Assembly: GCF_000711985.1 (NCBI RefSeq)
Contig: NZ_JONU01000007.1
Coordinates: forward strand, 248,001-312,000
Direction: 5' to 3'
Length of the DNA: 64,000 bases
Origin: Rheinheimera texasensis DSM 17496
GTDB lineage: Bacteria > Pseudomonadota > Gammaproteobacteria > Enterobacterales > Alteromonadaceae
Position 1 is the first letter of the stretch; each line of letters starts with the position of its first letter. This document shows positions 34,018 through 42,849 of this stretch, one piece after another. Made by a program: the position numbers and the translations under genes. Under the pieces are notes generated by a model. That model was not told where the DNA came from, did not search any database, and worked only from the letters and a program-made list of their open reading frames with translations.

Positions 34018-35871
34018 TTAATCTAATCGTACTGGTAATACGCCGGTTGCCGGAGTTTTACCGCTGAATAATCGCGCCAGCGCGACAAACACCGCGCCTG
34101 GTTCTTGATCGGGTTTCAGACTAAACGGATAACCGTAAGTCGCGAGACGTATATCAACCTGACCGGCAAATTGTGTCAGTTGGTAAGGCGAGCGCAACGC
34201 GACCACAACTGTTGTGGCCTGTTGACTGCGAGCCAGCGCAAGCAGCTGTTGTAGTTTGGTTAATTGGGCGTCGACGCTCAGTGGCGCGCTGTATGAAGCA
34301 ATCTGAGGCAAATCCGCCAGCACCCCGGCCTCTACCGCACTTTGCTCCGGTGCGACATAAGCGCCGATAACCACAGCGCCCGGCGATAATGGCGGTAAAG
34401 TATCATTGCTCCGAAGATCTGTACATTGCAGCGGCACAGCCGGAAATTCGGCTGTTAATGCCAGTCTGAAACGCCGGCACTTATCTGCATCCGGTAACAG
34501 CAAATACAGTGACTGGGCTTGGCTAACCGCGCCGAGGTCGCCATCCAGCCGGGTTAATGCACTGCTGGCAATGGCCAAATCAAGCTGTTGTTGGCGCTGA
34601 TATAAAGCTGCTATTTCTGTTTCATTCAGCTGTGGCTGTGGTTGTTGCGCCAGCCACTGTTTGAGGTCCCGGATCCGTTCAGCGGATTGTTGCAACGCGT
34701 GCACGTCTATTTCGCCGCTTTGCACCGCAGCGACCAGTTGGTCTAACAACTGTTCCAACCTGATGAAATCGGCCGGACTTTGGATCTCCAGCGGCATCAG
34801 TGCGATGTCAGCGCCGGCTTTAAAGCTGTGCTTGACCGCCTGCAGCGGCGTAAAAGCCGCACTGATCGCCTGCATATTTAACGCATCAGTGATCACAACA
34901 CCTTCAAATTCCAGCTGTTCACGCAGCACGCCGGTCAGAATGGCTTTGGACAAAGTGGCCGGAGGTGCAATACCTTCGCCATGTTGCGTATCGATCCGAC
35001 TATCATCCAATGCCGGATATTGAATGTGCGCAGTCATCACCAGGCGCGCGGCGCCCGCTTGTATTGCCTGACGAAAGGGCTCTAAATCAATCGTTTCTGC
35101 CACAGCGCGGACATGGTCGACCTGCGGCAGTCCGGTATGGCTGTCAGTCGCGGTATCGCCATGCCCCGGAAAGTGTTTCAAAGTCGCGGCCACGCCGCCG
35201 CGCTGCAGACTGCGGGCGAGCGTTATCCCTAACGCTGCAACTTGTTGCGGATCATCGCTAAAAGCTCGCACACCTATCACCGGATTCGCCGGGTCGCTGT
35301 TGACGTCGAGTGACGGCGAAAAATTGATATTGATACCCAGCTGGCGCAAGGTTTGAGCTTGTGCATCACCCTGTGCTTCAGCAAATTTCGTCTGGTGAGC
35401 CGGAAAGGTCGCACCGAGGGCCATAGCGCCGGGAAATGCCGGTAAAATGGCTTCAGGCAACCGGGCCACCCGGCCGCCTTCCTGATCCGTGGCGATGAGC
35501 AGTGGTAAGCCATCGCTAGCGGTTTGTTGCAGCGCGGCTGTTAGCTGGAGGATTTGCCGCGTCTCCTGCAAATTGACGGCGAATAACACCACACCACCAA
35601 TATGATGTTCAGCGAGCTTTTGTTGCCACAAAGCCGGTAACTGCGTCACAGCTTGCGTACATGGATCTTCTGCGGTGGCTGTGTGCTGGCAAAAATGGCG
35701 CAGGTCCAACATCAACTTCTGGCCAAGCCAGAAGCGGATCTGTTTTACTTGTGACTCTTGATACCAAAGCCATCCAGCGCCAACACAAAGCGCTAACAGT
35801 ACGAACCCGGCGGCCAGTCTCAGAGAGGATAATTTGCGGCCTTGCATCTTTACTTCGCTTAAAAACATCAC
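34018..35871 (-). CDS. nagZ: two-domain beta-N-acetylhexosaminidase NagZ (GH3)
   Basis: The 617-residue product has an N-terminal hydrophobic segment (about 13-37, after MQGRKLSSLRLAAG), giving export or a membrane anchor. The GH3 barrel has LLIATDQEGGRVARL, the NagZ-specific KHFPGHGDTATDSHTGLP (His-Asp acid/base dyad) near 230, and VITDALNMQAIS with the nucleophile Asp near 326. A C-terminal domain of about 230 residues follows, as in the exported B. subtilis NagZ and unlike the single-domain cytosolic E. coli enzyme (341 residues). It cuts GlcNAc from GlcNAc-MurNAc units. It heads the run that includes the D-Glu genes and faces the symporter across a candidate MurR box. Confidence 0.92.
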   Translation of the reverse strand: MMFLSEVKMQGRKLSSLRLAAGFVLLALCVGAGWLWYQESQVKQIRFWLGQKLMLDLRHFCQHTATAEDPCTQAVTQLPALWQQKLAEHHIGGVVLFAVNLQETRQILQLTAALQQTASDGLPLLIATDQEGGRVARLPEAILPAFPGAMALGATFPAHQTKFAEAQGDAQAQTLRQLGININFSPSLDVNSDPANPVIGVRAFSDDPQQVAALGITLARSLQRGGVAATLKHFPGHGDTATDSHTGLPQVDHVRAVAETIDLEPFRQAIQAGAARLVMTAHIQYPALDDSRIDTQHGEGIAPPATLSKAILTGVLREQLEFEGVVITDALNMQAISAAFTPLQAVKHSFKAGADIALMPLEIQSPADFIRLEQLLDQLVAAVQSGEIDVHALQQSAERIRDLKQWLAQQPQPQLNETEIAALYQRQQQLDLAIASSALTRLDGDLGAVSQAQSLYLLLPDADKCRRFRLALTAEFPAVPLQCTDLRSNDTLPPLSPGAVVIGAYVAPEQSAVEAGVLADLPQIASYSAPLSVDAQLTKLQQLLALARSQQATTVVVALRSPYQLTQFAGQVDIRLATYGYPFSLKPDQEPGAVFVALARLFSGKTPATGVLPVRLD

Positions 35872-35912
35872 TTGATACTGTTAGTTATGCCGGAGCTTCT
35901 GGTGAAAATCAA

Positions 35913-35925
35913 GAATATATTATTC
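35913..35925 (+). promoter_or_regulatory. candidate MurR operator, best palindrome
   Basis: GAATA-TAT-TATTC within the longer perfect inverted repeat AAGAATA-TAT-TATTCTT (35911-35927). It lies between divergent nagZ and the symporter gene and so could control both large operons. Assignment to MurR is inferred. Confidence 0.65.
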
Positions 35926-36006
35926 TTATAAAAATAGTTTGAAATAATATTTGATGCCCCCTATGCTTGGAAAATAAGCTATAGCCGTAAAATCACAGGG
36001 GCATTC

Positions 36007-37635
36007 ATGAATTCGGCTTTTCAGTCGGCAGACTGGAGTATCTTTGCCGGCTATTTTCTTTTGCTTGCGCTGACCGGCTGGTGGTTTAACCGCGGCAACA
36101 TTAGCAGCAGCCGGGAGTTTTTTACCGGGAATGGCAAAATTCCAACCTGGGTTGTTGCCGTATCGGTGCTGGCGACAGCCCAATCTGCCGCGACATTTTT
36201 AGGTGCGCCGGATTATGCCTACCGCGGCGACCTGACCTATCTGACCACCAATCTTGGCGCTTTAGCAGCAGCGTTTTTTGTTGCCCATTTTCTACTGCCG
36301 AAATTTTACCAATATAAAGTCAGTACCGCTTATGCCTTGTTGCAACATCGTTTTGGTGAGCCAACCAAACGCCATGCCGGCTGGATGTACCTGATTGGCC
36401 GTTTATTTGCCAGTGGTGCCCGCCTGTACATGGCGGCAATTGCATTGTCGATGATCCTGTTCAGCGATATCGCCGCCGGTCATGTCCTCGGCGCTATCAT
36501 GTTGCTGTGCATCGTCAGTTTTGCATATTCGACCTGGGGCGGTATCCGCTCAGTGATTTATGGCGATGCCATTCAATGCGCGGTCTATGTCGGCGCTGCT
36601 GTGCTGGTATTTGGCTATTTATACTGGCAATTACCGGGCGACAGCAGTCAGATCTGGCAGTCATTGCAAACACCGGCCGATGGTAGCGCCAGTAAATTAC
36701 GTTTGCTGGATTTTGGCACAGATCTGAGCCCGGCCGGCGCCTTTAATTTACTATCTACTTTTACCGGCTTCTTTTTGCTGTTTATCGCCTCTTTTGGTCT
36801 GGATCAGGATTTAACCCAACGTGCTTTATCCTGTCGCGACGCCCGCCAGGGTACCTGGGCACTGGTTGGCTCGGTGCTGTTAGTCGTGCCAGTGGTCATG
36901 GTGCTGTTAGGGATTGGTTTATTACTGTTTTTGTTTTATCGGGACCCGGCATTTAGCAGTATTCAGGGCGCTGCGCCAACAAGCCGCTTTGCCGGTGAAA
37001 CCATTACGGTGTTTATGTTCTATGTACTGCATGAATTACCCACTGGTTTACGCGGGTTGGTCACAGTCGGTGTAATAGCGGCCGCAGTGTCGACACTGAC
37101 ATCTGGCCTCAATTCAATGGCGTCAGTGTTGATGGAAGATATGCTGAAACCCCGCTTGGGTGCACGTTTATCGGCCACCAACGAAGTGCCACTGGCGCGC
37201 GCCTTTATGCTTGTTTTGATGCTGGCGCTGGGTGCTATGGCAATGTTGTGTTTTTACTGGCAACAGTTCAGTGATACACCGCTACTGGCCTTTGCCCTTG
37301 GGGTAATGGTGTTCTCGTACAGTGGTTTACTGGCAGTATTTGCGGTTGCGCTGTTTAGCCAGCGGGGCAATACCCGCAGCTGCGCCCTCGCTTTGCTCAC
37401 TGGTTTTGTCGTCGCAGCATTGCAGCAGCCCTATCTGCAAAAGTGGTATCTACCAGCAGCGTGGCAGTTTGATTTGGCTTTTACCTGGCAACTTTGTATC
37501 GGGTTTATGCTGGCGGCGCTGGTGGCATTAAGCGGTAAGCCACAGCCGGTTGCCAGTAGGCCTGAACCGCCGGCAGCTTTAGTTATGCAGCGCTCTGATG
37601 AGGTGACTGATGTCTATGTATCTGCTCGGAATTGA
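36007..37635 (+). CDS. sodium:solute symporter, probable amino-sugar importer
   Basis: The 542-residue member of the SSS family has 13-14 predicted membrane segments. DWSIFAGYFLLLALTGWWFN begins the first, and SFGLDQDLTQRALSCRDARQ is the family signature region. AGGGGCATTC precedes the ATG. The gene overlaps the MurK-MurQ gene by 26 bases and shares its transcript with namZ. No PTS component is present in the window, so this symporter is the best candidate for carrying unphosphorylated MurNAc and/or GlcNAc into the cell, where the kinase domain of the next gene would act. The substrate is inferred from context only. Confidence 0.88.
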   Translation: MNSAFQSADWSIFAGYFLLLALTGWWFNRGNISSSREFFTGNGKIPTWVVAVSVLATAQSAATFLGAPDYAYRGDLTYLTTNLGALAAAFFVAHFLLPKFYQYKVSTAYALLQHRFGEPTKRHAGWMYLIGRLFASGARLYMAAIALSMILFSDIAAGHVLGAIMLLCIVSFAYSTWGGIRSVIYGDAIQCAVYVGAAVLVFGYLYWQLPGDSSQIWQSLQTPADGSASKLRLLDFGTDLSPAGAFNLLSTFTGFFLLFIASFGLDQDLTQRALSCRDARQGTWALVGSVLLVVPVVMVLLGIGLLLFLFYRDPAFSSIQGAAPTSRFAGETITVFMFYVLHELPTGLRGLVTVGVIAAAVSTLTSGLNSMASVLMEDMLKPRLGARLSATNEVPLARAFMLVLMLALGAMAMLCFYWQQFSDTPLLAFALGVMVFSYSGLLAVFAVALFSQRGNTRSCALALLTGFVVAALQQPYLQKWYLPAAWQFDLAFTWQLCIGFMLAALVALSGKPQPVASRPEPPAALVMQRSDEVTDVYVSARN

Positions 37636-39490
37636 CGGCGGTGGCAGCAAAACGCTGGCCCTGCTGTGTGATGCGCAAGGCGCAGAGCTGGCGCAAGCCA
37701 GTAGCGGTCCGGCGCATCTGACCAACGATTTGGCCGGTGCCTGCGAGACAGTCATCAAGCTTGTCAGTAGCATCCTGCAAACCACACAGTTGACATCAAC
37801 CCAGGTCGTGCTGGTCGTCGGCATTGCCGGTGCCGGAGATGACCGCTTAAAACAGCATTTCATCAGTGCGTTAAAACCAGAGCAATTTGCTGCCTGTTAT
37901 GTCACCACCGATGCTAAAACCTCGTTACATGGCGCCAATGGCGGCGCGCCGGTAGTCGCTATTGCGCTGGGCACAGGATCTGTAGCGATGCGGCTGGACC
38001 AAAGCCAGCAAGAGCAGCAAGTTGGTGGCTGGGGATTTAGTATTGGTGACGAAGGCGGCGGCGCCGCCATGGGAAAAGCGGCAGTACGCGCCGCCTTGTG
38101 GGAGCAGGATTGCCATCCCGAAAGTTACTCAAAACTCGCGCAGTATATTTTTTCCATCATAGGCCAGGATAAAACAACGATGCTGACCTGGTTGCGTCAA
38201 GCCAATGCCAACCAATATGCCGCGTTCGCGCCAACAGTGATTGAATTGGCCGGTAGTTGCCCGGCAGCGCTTGGAGTGTTGCATAAACATGCTGCCGACG
38301 TGGAGCTGCTGATTAAAGCAACACGCGCTGATACTGATTTACCTGTGGTGGTACTCGGCGGCCTGGCCGCTGCGACTGTGCCCTATTTGTCCGAGCGGGT
38401 GCGCAGTTGGTGTCAAAGCGCTAAAGCGGATAGCGTACGGGGCGCCGTTTTAATCGCCCGGCAACTGGCCGGGGCTGTGACAAAACCTCCCCAACCGTTA
38501 AAAACGCAGGCGTTTGCTGGTAAAGACGACCAGGCCATTGCGCTGGCGCGTCAGCTGAGTCAATTGCCGACCGAATCGCGCAATGCAACCCGGCTTGATT
38601 TAGCAGGTTTACCAACCGAAGCTTTGCTAAAAACACTGAATCAGGCCGACCAAACCGTGCCACAAGCTGTTGCACTTGCGATTCCCCCGCTGGCACAACT
38701 GGTCGACAAAATCGTCTCTGCTTTTGCAGAAGGCGGCAGGCTGATTTATCTCGGTGCAGGCACCAGCGGGCGTTTAGGTGTGCTGGACGCCGTGGAATGT
38801 CCGCCAACTTTTAGTATTGGACCAGAGCAAGTAATGGGTCTTATCGCTGGCGGCCATAGTGCGATGTTTCGCGCCAAAGAAGGTGCGGAAGACGATGCCG
38901 CGTTGGCGGTTGCCGATCTCGCAGCGATAAATCTCTGTACCAAAGATGTGCTTGTAGGTATCGCAGCCAGCGGCCGCACGCCTTATGTCATCGCTGGTTT
39001 GCGTTATGCGCGGGAGCTGGGAGCTTTAACTGCAGGTATCAGCTGCAATCCGGCCACTGAAGTTTTAAGCTGCGCAGACATAGCGATTTGTGCGCCAGTC
39101 GGGCCTGAAGTGTTAAGCGGTTCGACCCGATTGAAAGCCGGCACAGCACAGAAGCTGATGCTGAACATGATTTCCACAGCGGCTATGGTGCGAAGCGGTA
39201 AGGTCTATCAGGACCTGATGGTCGACCTGCATGCCAGCAATGCCAAATTAAAAGCAAGAGCACTGAATATCATCCGTCAGGCCACTGAATGCAGTCTGGA
39301 GGATGCCAGCTGTTTGCTACAGCAGGCCGATCAAAATGTCAAACTGGCTATTTTGCTGTATCACTGTGTACCGACGCATCGCGCTATGACGGCTGATGAT
39401 GTGCAGGCCGCCCGGCTGCTACTGCAGCAAAACCAGGGCCATCTGGCGCAGGCAATTGCAGGAGTTAAGGCGACAGCATGTCCGGCATAA
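37610..39490 (+). CDS. murKQ: MurK-MurQ fusion: amino-sugar kinase and MurNAc-6-P etherase
   Basis: The 626-residue fusion joins a BadF/BadG-type kinase (about 1-300; LLGIDGGGSKTLALL phosphate loop, AIALGTGSVAMRL, WGFSIGDEGGGAAMGK) to a complete MurQ etherase (about 320-626). The MurQ part has TESRNATRLDL, IYLGAGTSGRLGVLDA, the catalytic-type glutamates in DAVECPPTF near 396 and KEGAEDDA near 424-427, and ASGRTPYVIAGL. The kinase half resembles MurK, which phosphorylates MurNAc and GlcNAc. The etherase half converts MurNAc-6-P to GlcNAc-6-P and D-lactate in the cytoplasm. GAGGTGACTG precedes the ATG. The usual arrangement is two proteins, so the fusion would put both steps on one chain. Confidence 0.92.
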   Translation: MSMYLLGIDGGGSKTLALLCDAQGAELAQASSGPAHLTNDLAGACETVIKLVSSILQTTQLTSTQVVLVVGIAGAGDDRLKQHFISALKPEQFAACYVTTDAKTSLHGANGGAPVVAIALGTGSVAMRLDQSQQEQQVGGWGFSIGDEGGGAAMGKAAVRAALWEQDCHPESYSKLAQYIFSIIGQDKTTMLTWLRQANANQYAAFAPTVIELAGSCPAALGVLHKHAADVELLIKATRADTDLPVVVLGGLAAATVPYLSERVRSWCQSAKADSVRGAVLIARQLAGAVTKPPQPLKTQAFAGKDDQAIALARQLSQLPTESRNATRLDLAGLPTEALLKTLNQADQTVPQAVALAIPPLAQLVDKIVSAFAEGGRLIYLGAGTSGRLGVLDAVECPPTFSIGPEQVMGLIAGGHSAMFRAKEGAEDDAALAVADLAAINLCTKDVLVGIAASGRTPYVIAGLRYARELGALTAGISCNPATEVLSCADIAICAPVGPEVLSGSTRLKAGTAQKLMLNMISTAAMVRSGKVYQDLMVDLHASNAKLKARALNIIRQATECSLEDASCLLQQADQNVKLAILLYHCVPTHRAMTADDVQAARLLLQQNQGHLAQAIAGVKATACPA

Positions 39491-40713
39491 ACACTTTGCC
39501 ATTCGTTCTGATGTTGGCCGGTATGTTGGCCTGCGCAGCAGTAGCTGGCGAAGCAAACCGGGTAACGACACAAAGTTGCTTTGCCGACCCAACCACCATG
39601 GTCAGCGACCTCTCTGCCCGGGTTGGTGCATCGCAACTTAAACAAAGGCAAGCCGAACTCCGGGGCAAACGTCTTGGGCTGGTGGTGAATCAGAGCTCGC
39701 GGCTGGGTCATTGTCATCTGGTTGATGTGCTGGATGAACTGGGCCTGCAAGTTACGGTGATATTTACGCCTGAACATGGTTTTCGCGGCGATGCGGACGC
39801 CGGTGCTGCGGTGGCCGACAGTCGTGATCAGCACAGTGGTGTACCGATTTATTCGTTATATGGTGCGCAAAAAGCCCCAAGCCCGACTCAACTTGCACGG
39901 GTTGATCTGATACTGTTTGATTTACAGGATGTCGGCACCCGCTTTTACACCTATTTGTCGACCTTACATTATGTGATGCAGGCTGCAGCAAGCGCAAAAA
40001 TACCACTGTGGTTACTGGACAGACCCAACCCCAATGGCCGCTGGCTGGATGGCCCGCTGTTACAAGCAGAATTCAGCTCTTTTGTTGGCTTGCATCCCAT
40101 TCCACTGCTGCACGGCATGACACTGGGCGAATTGGCGTTGATGATCAAAGGCGAAGCCTGGATCAGTAACAGCAACGCTTTAACGCTGACTGTTTTACCG
40201 ATCGCCAACTACCGGCGTGATCTGCCTTACGATTTACCGGTGCCCCCCAGCCCGAACTTACCGAACCGGCAGTCAATCGCCTGGTATCCAACCCTGGCGT
40301 TGTTTGAAGGCACTTCGGTGTCTGTCGGCCGCGGCACCGCCTGGCCTTTCCAGCTGGCAGGCCACCCGCTTTTGCTGGAGAATCCGGCGACTTGGGCGCT
40401 GACACCGGTCAGTACCCCAGGCGCAGCGCTTAATCCGCCCTGGCGCGATTCGCTTATTGGCGCTGAAGATTTCAGAGCTGAATTACCTGAGCATGGACTT
40501 ATGGTGGAAGTCTGGCTGGCCTGGCAAACACGGTTTAAAGCCAAAGGCATGACTTTGATTGATAAGCCGGCGTTTTTTGACAAACTGGCTGGGACAGATC
40601 AGCTACGGCAGCAACTTGAGCAACAGCAAACTGCAGCGCAAATTCGCCAAAGCTGGAAAGAAGGCTTAGCGTCTTTTGCACGCCGCCGTGCGCCCTACTT
40701 GCTTTATCCCTGA
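39478..40713 (+). CDS. namZ: exo-beta-N-acetylmuramidase NamZ (DUF1343)
   Basis: The 411-residue exported protein has a signal peptide of about 24 residues (LPFVLMLAGMLACAAVAGEA). DUF1343 landmarks are LGLVVNQSSRLG, IFTPEHGFRGDADAGA, PIYSLYGAQKAPS, LILFDLQDVGTRFYTYLSTL, LLDRPNPNGRWLDGPLL and FEGTSVSVGRGTAWPFQLAG. NamZ removes terminal MurNAc from glycan chains and is linked to nagZ and an amidase gene in B. subtilis. Here it overlaps the MurK-MurQ gene by 13 bases. Together with NagZ it would degrade glycan chains to single sugars in the periplasm. Confidence 0.93.
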   Translation: MSGINTLPFVLMLAGMLACAAVAGEANRVTTQSCFADPTTMVSDLSARVGASQLKQRQAELRGKRLGLVVNQSSRLGHCHLVDVLDELGLQVTVIFTPEHGFRGDADAGAAVADSRDQHSGVPIYSLYGAQKAPSPTQLARVDLILFDLQDVGTRFYTYLSTLHYVMQAAASAKIPLWLLDRPNPNGRWLDGPLLQAEFSSFVGLHPIPLLHGMTLGELALMIKGEAWISNSNALTLTVLPIANYRRDLPYDLPVPPSPNLPNRQSIAWYPTLALFEGTSVSVGRGTAWPFQLAGHPLLLENPATWALTPVSTPGAALNPPWRDSLIGAEDFRAELPEHGLMVEVWLAWQTRFKAKGMTLIDKPAFFDKLAGTDQLRQQLEQQQTAAQIRQSWKEGLASFARRRAPYLLYP

Positions 40714-40719
40714 ACAGTC

Positions 40720-41568
40720 TTATCGCGAGCGGTAAAACTGGGCTACCGCCTGATTGGATTTTTCCATTAGGGTACGGCCAGTTTTTGAAGCCTGTGTCAG
40801 ACCAATAAACAACAAATCAATGACGTATTCCTGCGCGGTGCGCGCCAGGATCGATGATAGACGTGCAGATTCTTCGTCAGTCGCCATATAAAGCTGCAAA
40901 TGAGCATGGTCCCCAACCGGAGACTGACCATAACGGGTCAGACTCATCACCATGGCCTGATTGGCACGGGCCTGCCGGCTAATTTCAACAATTTCGCGGG
41001 TATTGCCGGATTGGCTGATAGCAAATAACAAATCGCCTTTACCAAGAGTAGCCACACCAGCAAGCTGCACATGGCTGTCGTTTTCGGCCATGGCACAAAA
41101 GCCAAGTTTCTGCAGTTTGTAAGCAAAATCTTTGGCGACCAGTGCAGATGCGCCAATACCGCTGATATGAATGCGGTGCGCGTCGCGGAGCATTTGTACT
41201 GCCTGCTCCACCAGCTCCGCGCTGTTTAATGTCGCTGTCGAATTTAACACGGCAATTTTACTGGCCAGTAATTTGTCGCTGACTTGCTGCAGGTTGTCAC
41301 TGAGCACTATTTTGCCGTGCAACGCCGTATTGTCAGGTTCTGATAACACTGATTCATTGAGGGCAAATTTAAAATCCGGATAACCGCGATAACCCAGTTT
41401 TTGGGTGAACTTCACCACACTGCTCTGACTGACGCCAACAGCACCCGCCAGATTCTGTGACGATAGCTCCCGGATCAACGCCGGAGATTTCAGCACAAAA
41501 TCAGCAATTTTTAACTCATTGGCTGACAAAGTATCTTTGATCGAGCGGATTTTGACTAAACAGGACAT
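40720..41568 (-). CDS. murR: RpiR-family regulator, MurR-like
   Basis: The 282-residue protein has an N-terminal RpiR helix-turn-helix (SSQNLAGAVGVSQSSVVKFT) and a C-terminal SIS sugar-phosphate domain (about 125-260; HISGIGASALVAKDFAYKL, LLFAISQSGNTREIVEIS). In E. coli, MurR senses MurNAc-6-P and represses murQP. The substrate of the neighbouring MurQ domain is the same sugar phosphate, which supports the assignment. It is convergent with namZ (7-base gap) and divergent from the amidase gene, with a candidate operator between. Confidence 0.88.
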   Translation of the reverse strand: MSCLVKIRSIKDTLSANELKIADFVLKSPALIRELSSQNLAGAVGVSQSSVVKFTQKLGYRGYPDFKFALNESVLSEPDNTALHGKIVLSDNLQQVSDKLLASKIAVLNSTATLNSAELVEQAVQMLRDAHRIHISGIGASALVAKDFAYKLQKLGFCAMAENDSHVQLAGVATLGKGDLLFAISQSGNTREIVEISRQARANQAMVMSLTRYGQSPVGDHAHLQLYMATDEESARLSSILARTAQEYVIDLLFIGLTQASKTGRTLMEKSNQAVAQFYRSR

Positions 41569-41874
41569 TCTGGTGGTTTTCCTTTAAAGTGCTGTTTACC
41601 TTTTTGCACTGAAAATATTACAGCGCAAGACCGTGGTAAAGTATTTTCTTAGTATCGGTTCTGTTTCAAGGAAAACCGGCCAGTTATGATGAATGACTTA
41701 TGCCGAAAATTTGGGATAAAATTAGAAACATTCGGCTTAGCCCTCAAAATATCGGGCAGAAGTGCTGCAATAGTGAAATTATAGCCCGTAATATATTATT
41801 CCTCAATTGTATCAAATGATGAATATTTGTGCTAATTAATAGCCATTCAACAGCATAGACCGGAGCGGTTCAGC
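41569..41874. promoter_or_regulatory. murR/amidase divergent promoter region with candidate MurR operator
   Basis: A 306-base AT-rich region without a gene. At 41789-41801 is TAATA-TAT-TATTC, one mismatch to the recurrent palindrome and nearly the same 12 bases as the nagZ/symporter site. It lies 73 bases before the amidase start. AAGGAAAACCACCAG before the murR ATG is its probable ribosome binding site. Confidence 0.55.
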
Positions 41875-42807
41875 GTGTTTTTTCCGAAGTTAACAAACCA
41901 CCTTTTGGCTTATCGAGCAATGCTATTGGGCTCACTGCTGTTGCTGCTAAGTTGCAGTCAGACCAGCCCGGTGGCAATCAATACCGAGCACCAGTCGGTA
42001 AACCGCAACGAGCGGGTGCGGCTGCTGGTACTGCATTACACTGCCATCAACTGGCAGCAATCTTTAAAGGCCCTGACGCAACCGAGTGCCTCTGCCGTCA
42101 GTGCCCATTATCTGATCCCGGAAAGCTTTGACCCGACCTACCCGGCGGATCAGCCTCTGCAGGTGTATCAACTGGTGCCGGAATCACAAAGAGCCTGGCA
42201 TGCCGGCGCCAGTCGCTGGGAAGATCGCAGCGCGCTCAATGACCAGTCGATTGGCATCGAGCTGGTGAATCTTGGCTGGTGCTATCAACGCAAAGTACCG
42301 CTGGCGCAACCAGCGCAGAACGAACTTTGCCTGACCCCAGATTTTGACCCGGCGCAATTGCAGCTGCTGGCGACATTATTAAAAGATATTCTGGCGAGAA
42401 ACCCGGAAATAAGTCCCACCCGAGTCGTCGCGCACAGTGACATCGCACCATCGCGCAAACAAGATCCAGGCCCGCGTTTTCCCTGGCAATGGCTGGCGCA
42501 GCAAGGTATTGGTGCCTGGTATGACAATCCAACGTTGCTGAAATACTGGCAAGGCATGTCGTCTCTGCCTGACGTGCATTTAGTGCAGCGTGCTTTACAA
42601 CGCTACGGTTATGGCATTGAGGTAAATGGAGTTTGGGATGACGCCAGCCGTCAAGTCCTGCTGGCTTTTCAACGGCATTTTGTGCCCAATCGCGTCAGTG
42701 GCGAGTTAGATATTGAAACCTGTGCTGTGCTTTGGGCCTTGCTGGAAAAGTATTTTCCTGACAGTCTGACCGGACCTGATAATCTGGCACTGACCCTACA
42801 AGAATAG
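41875..42807 (+). CDS. amiD: AmiD-like N-acetylmuramoyl-L-alanine amidase, lipoprotein
   Basis: The start is a GTG at 41875 with GGAGCGG upstream; an ATG at 41920 is an alternative. The lipobox LLLLLSCSQ marks an outer-membrane-type lipoprotein. The Amidase_2 domain (about 45-200) shows zinc ligands: His in LVLHYTAINW, His in VVAHSDIAP and Asp in RKQDPGPRFPW. A C-terminal peptidoglycan-binding domain (about 225-290) has LVQRALQRYGYGIEVNGVWD. The same architecture and anchor are found in E. coli AmiD (276 residues), which cuts the MurNAc-L-Ala bond in the periplasm. The product would supply free MurNAc and stem peptides. Confidence 0.9.
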   Translation: MFFPKLTNHLLAYRAMLLGSLLLLLSCSQTSPVAINTEHQSVNRNERVRLLVLHYTAINWQQSLKALTQPSASAVSAHYLIPESFDPTYPADQPLQVYQLVPESQRAWHAGASRWEDRSALNDQSIGIELVNLGWCYQRKVPLAQPAQNELCLTPDFDPAQLQLLATLLKDILARNPEISPTRVVAHSDIAPSRKQDPGPRFPWQWLAQQGIGAWYDNPTLLKYWQGMSSLPDVHLVQRALQRYGYGIEVNGVWDDASRQVLLAFQRHFVPNRVSGELDIETCAVLWALLEKYFPDSLTGPDNLALTLQE

Positions 42808-42849
42808 TCGTTGGTCCTAATATAAAATTGGTTGAATCGAGGTGTGCTT

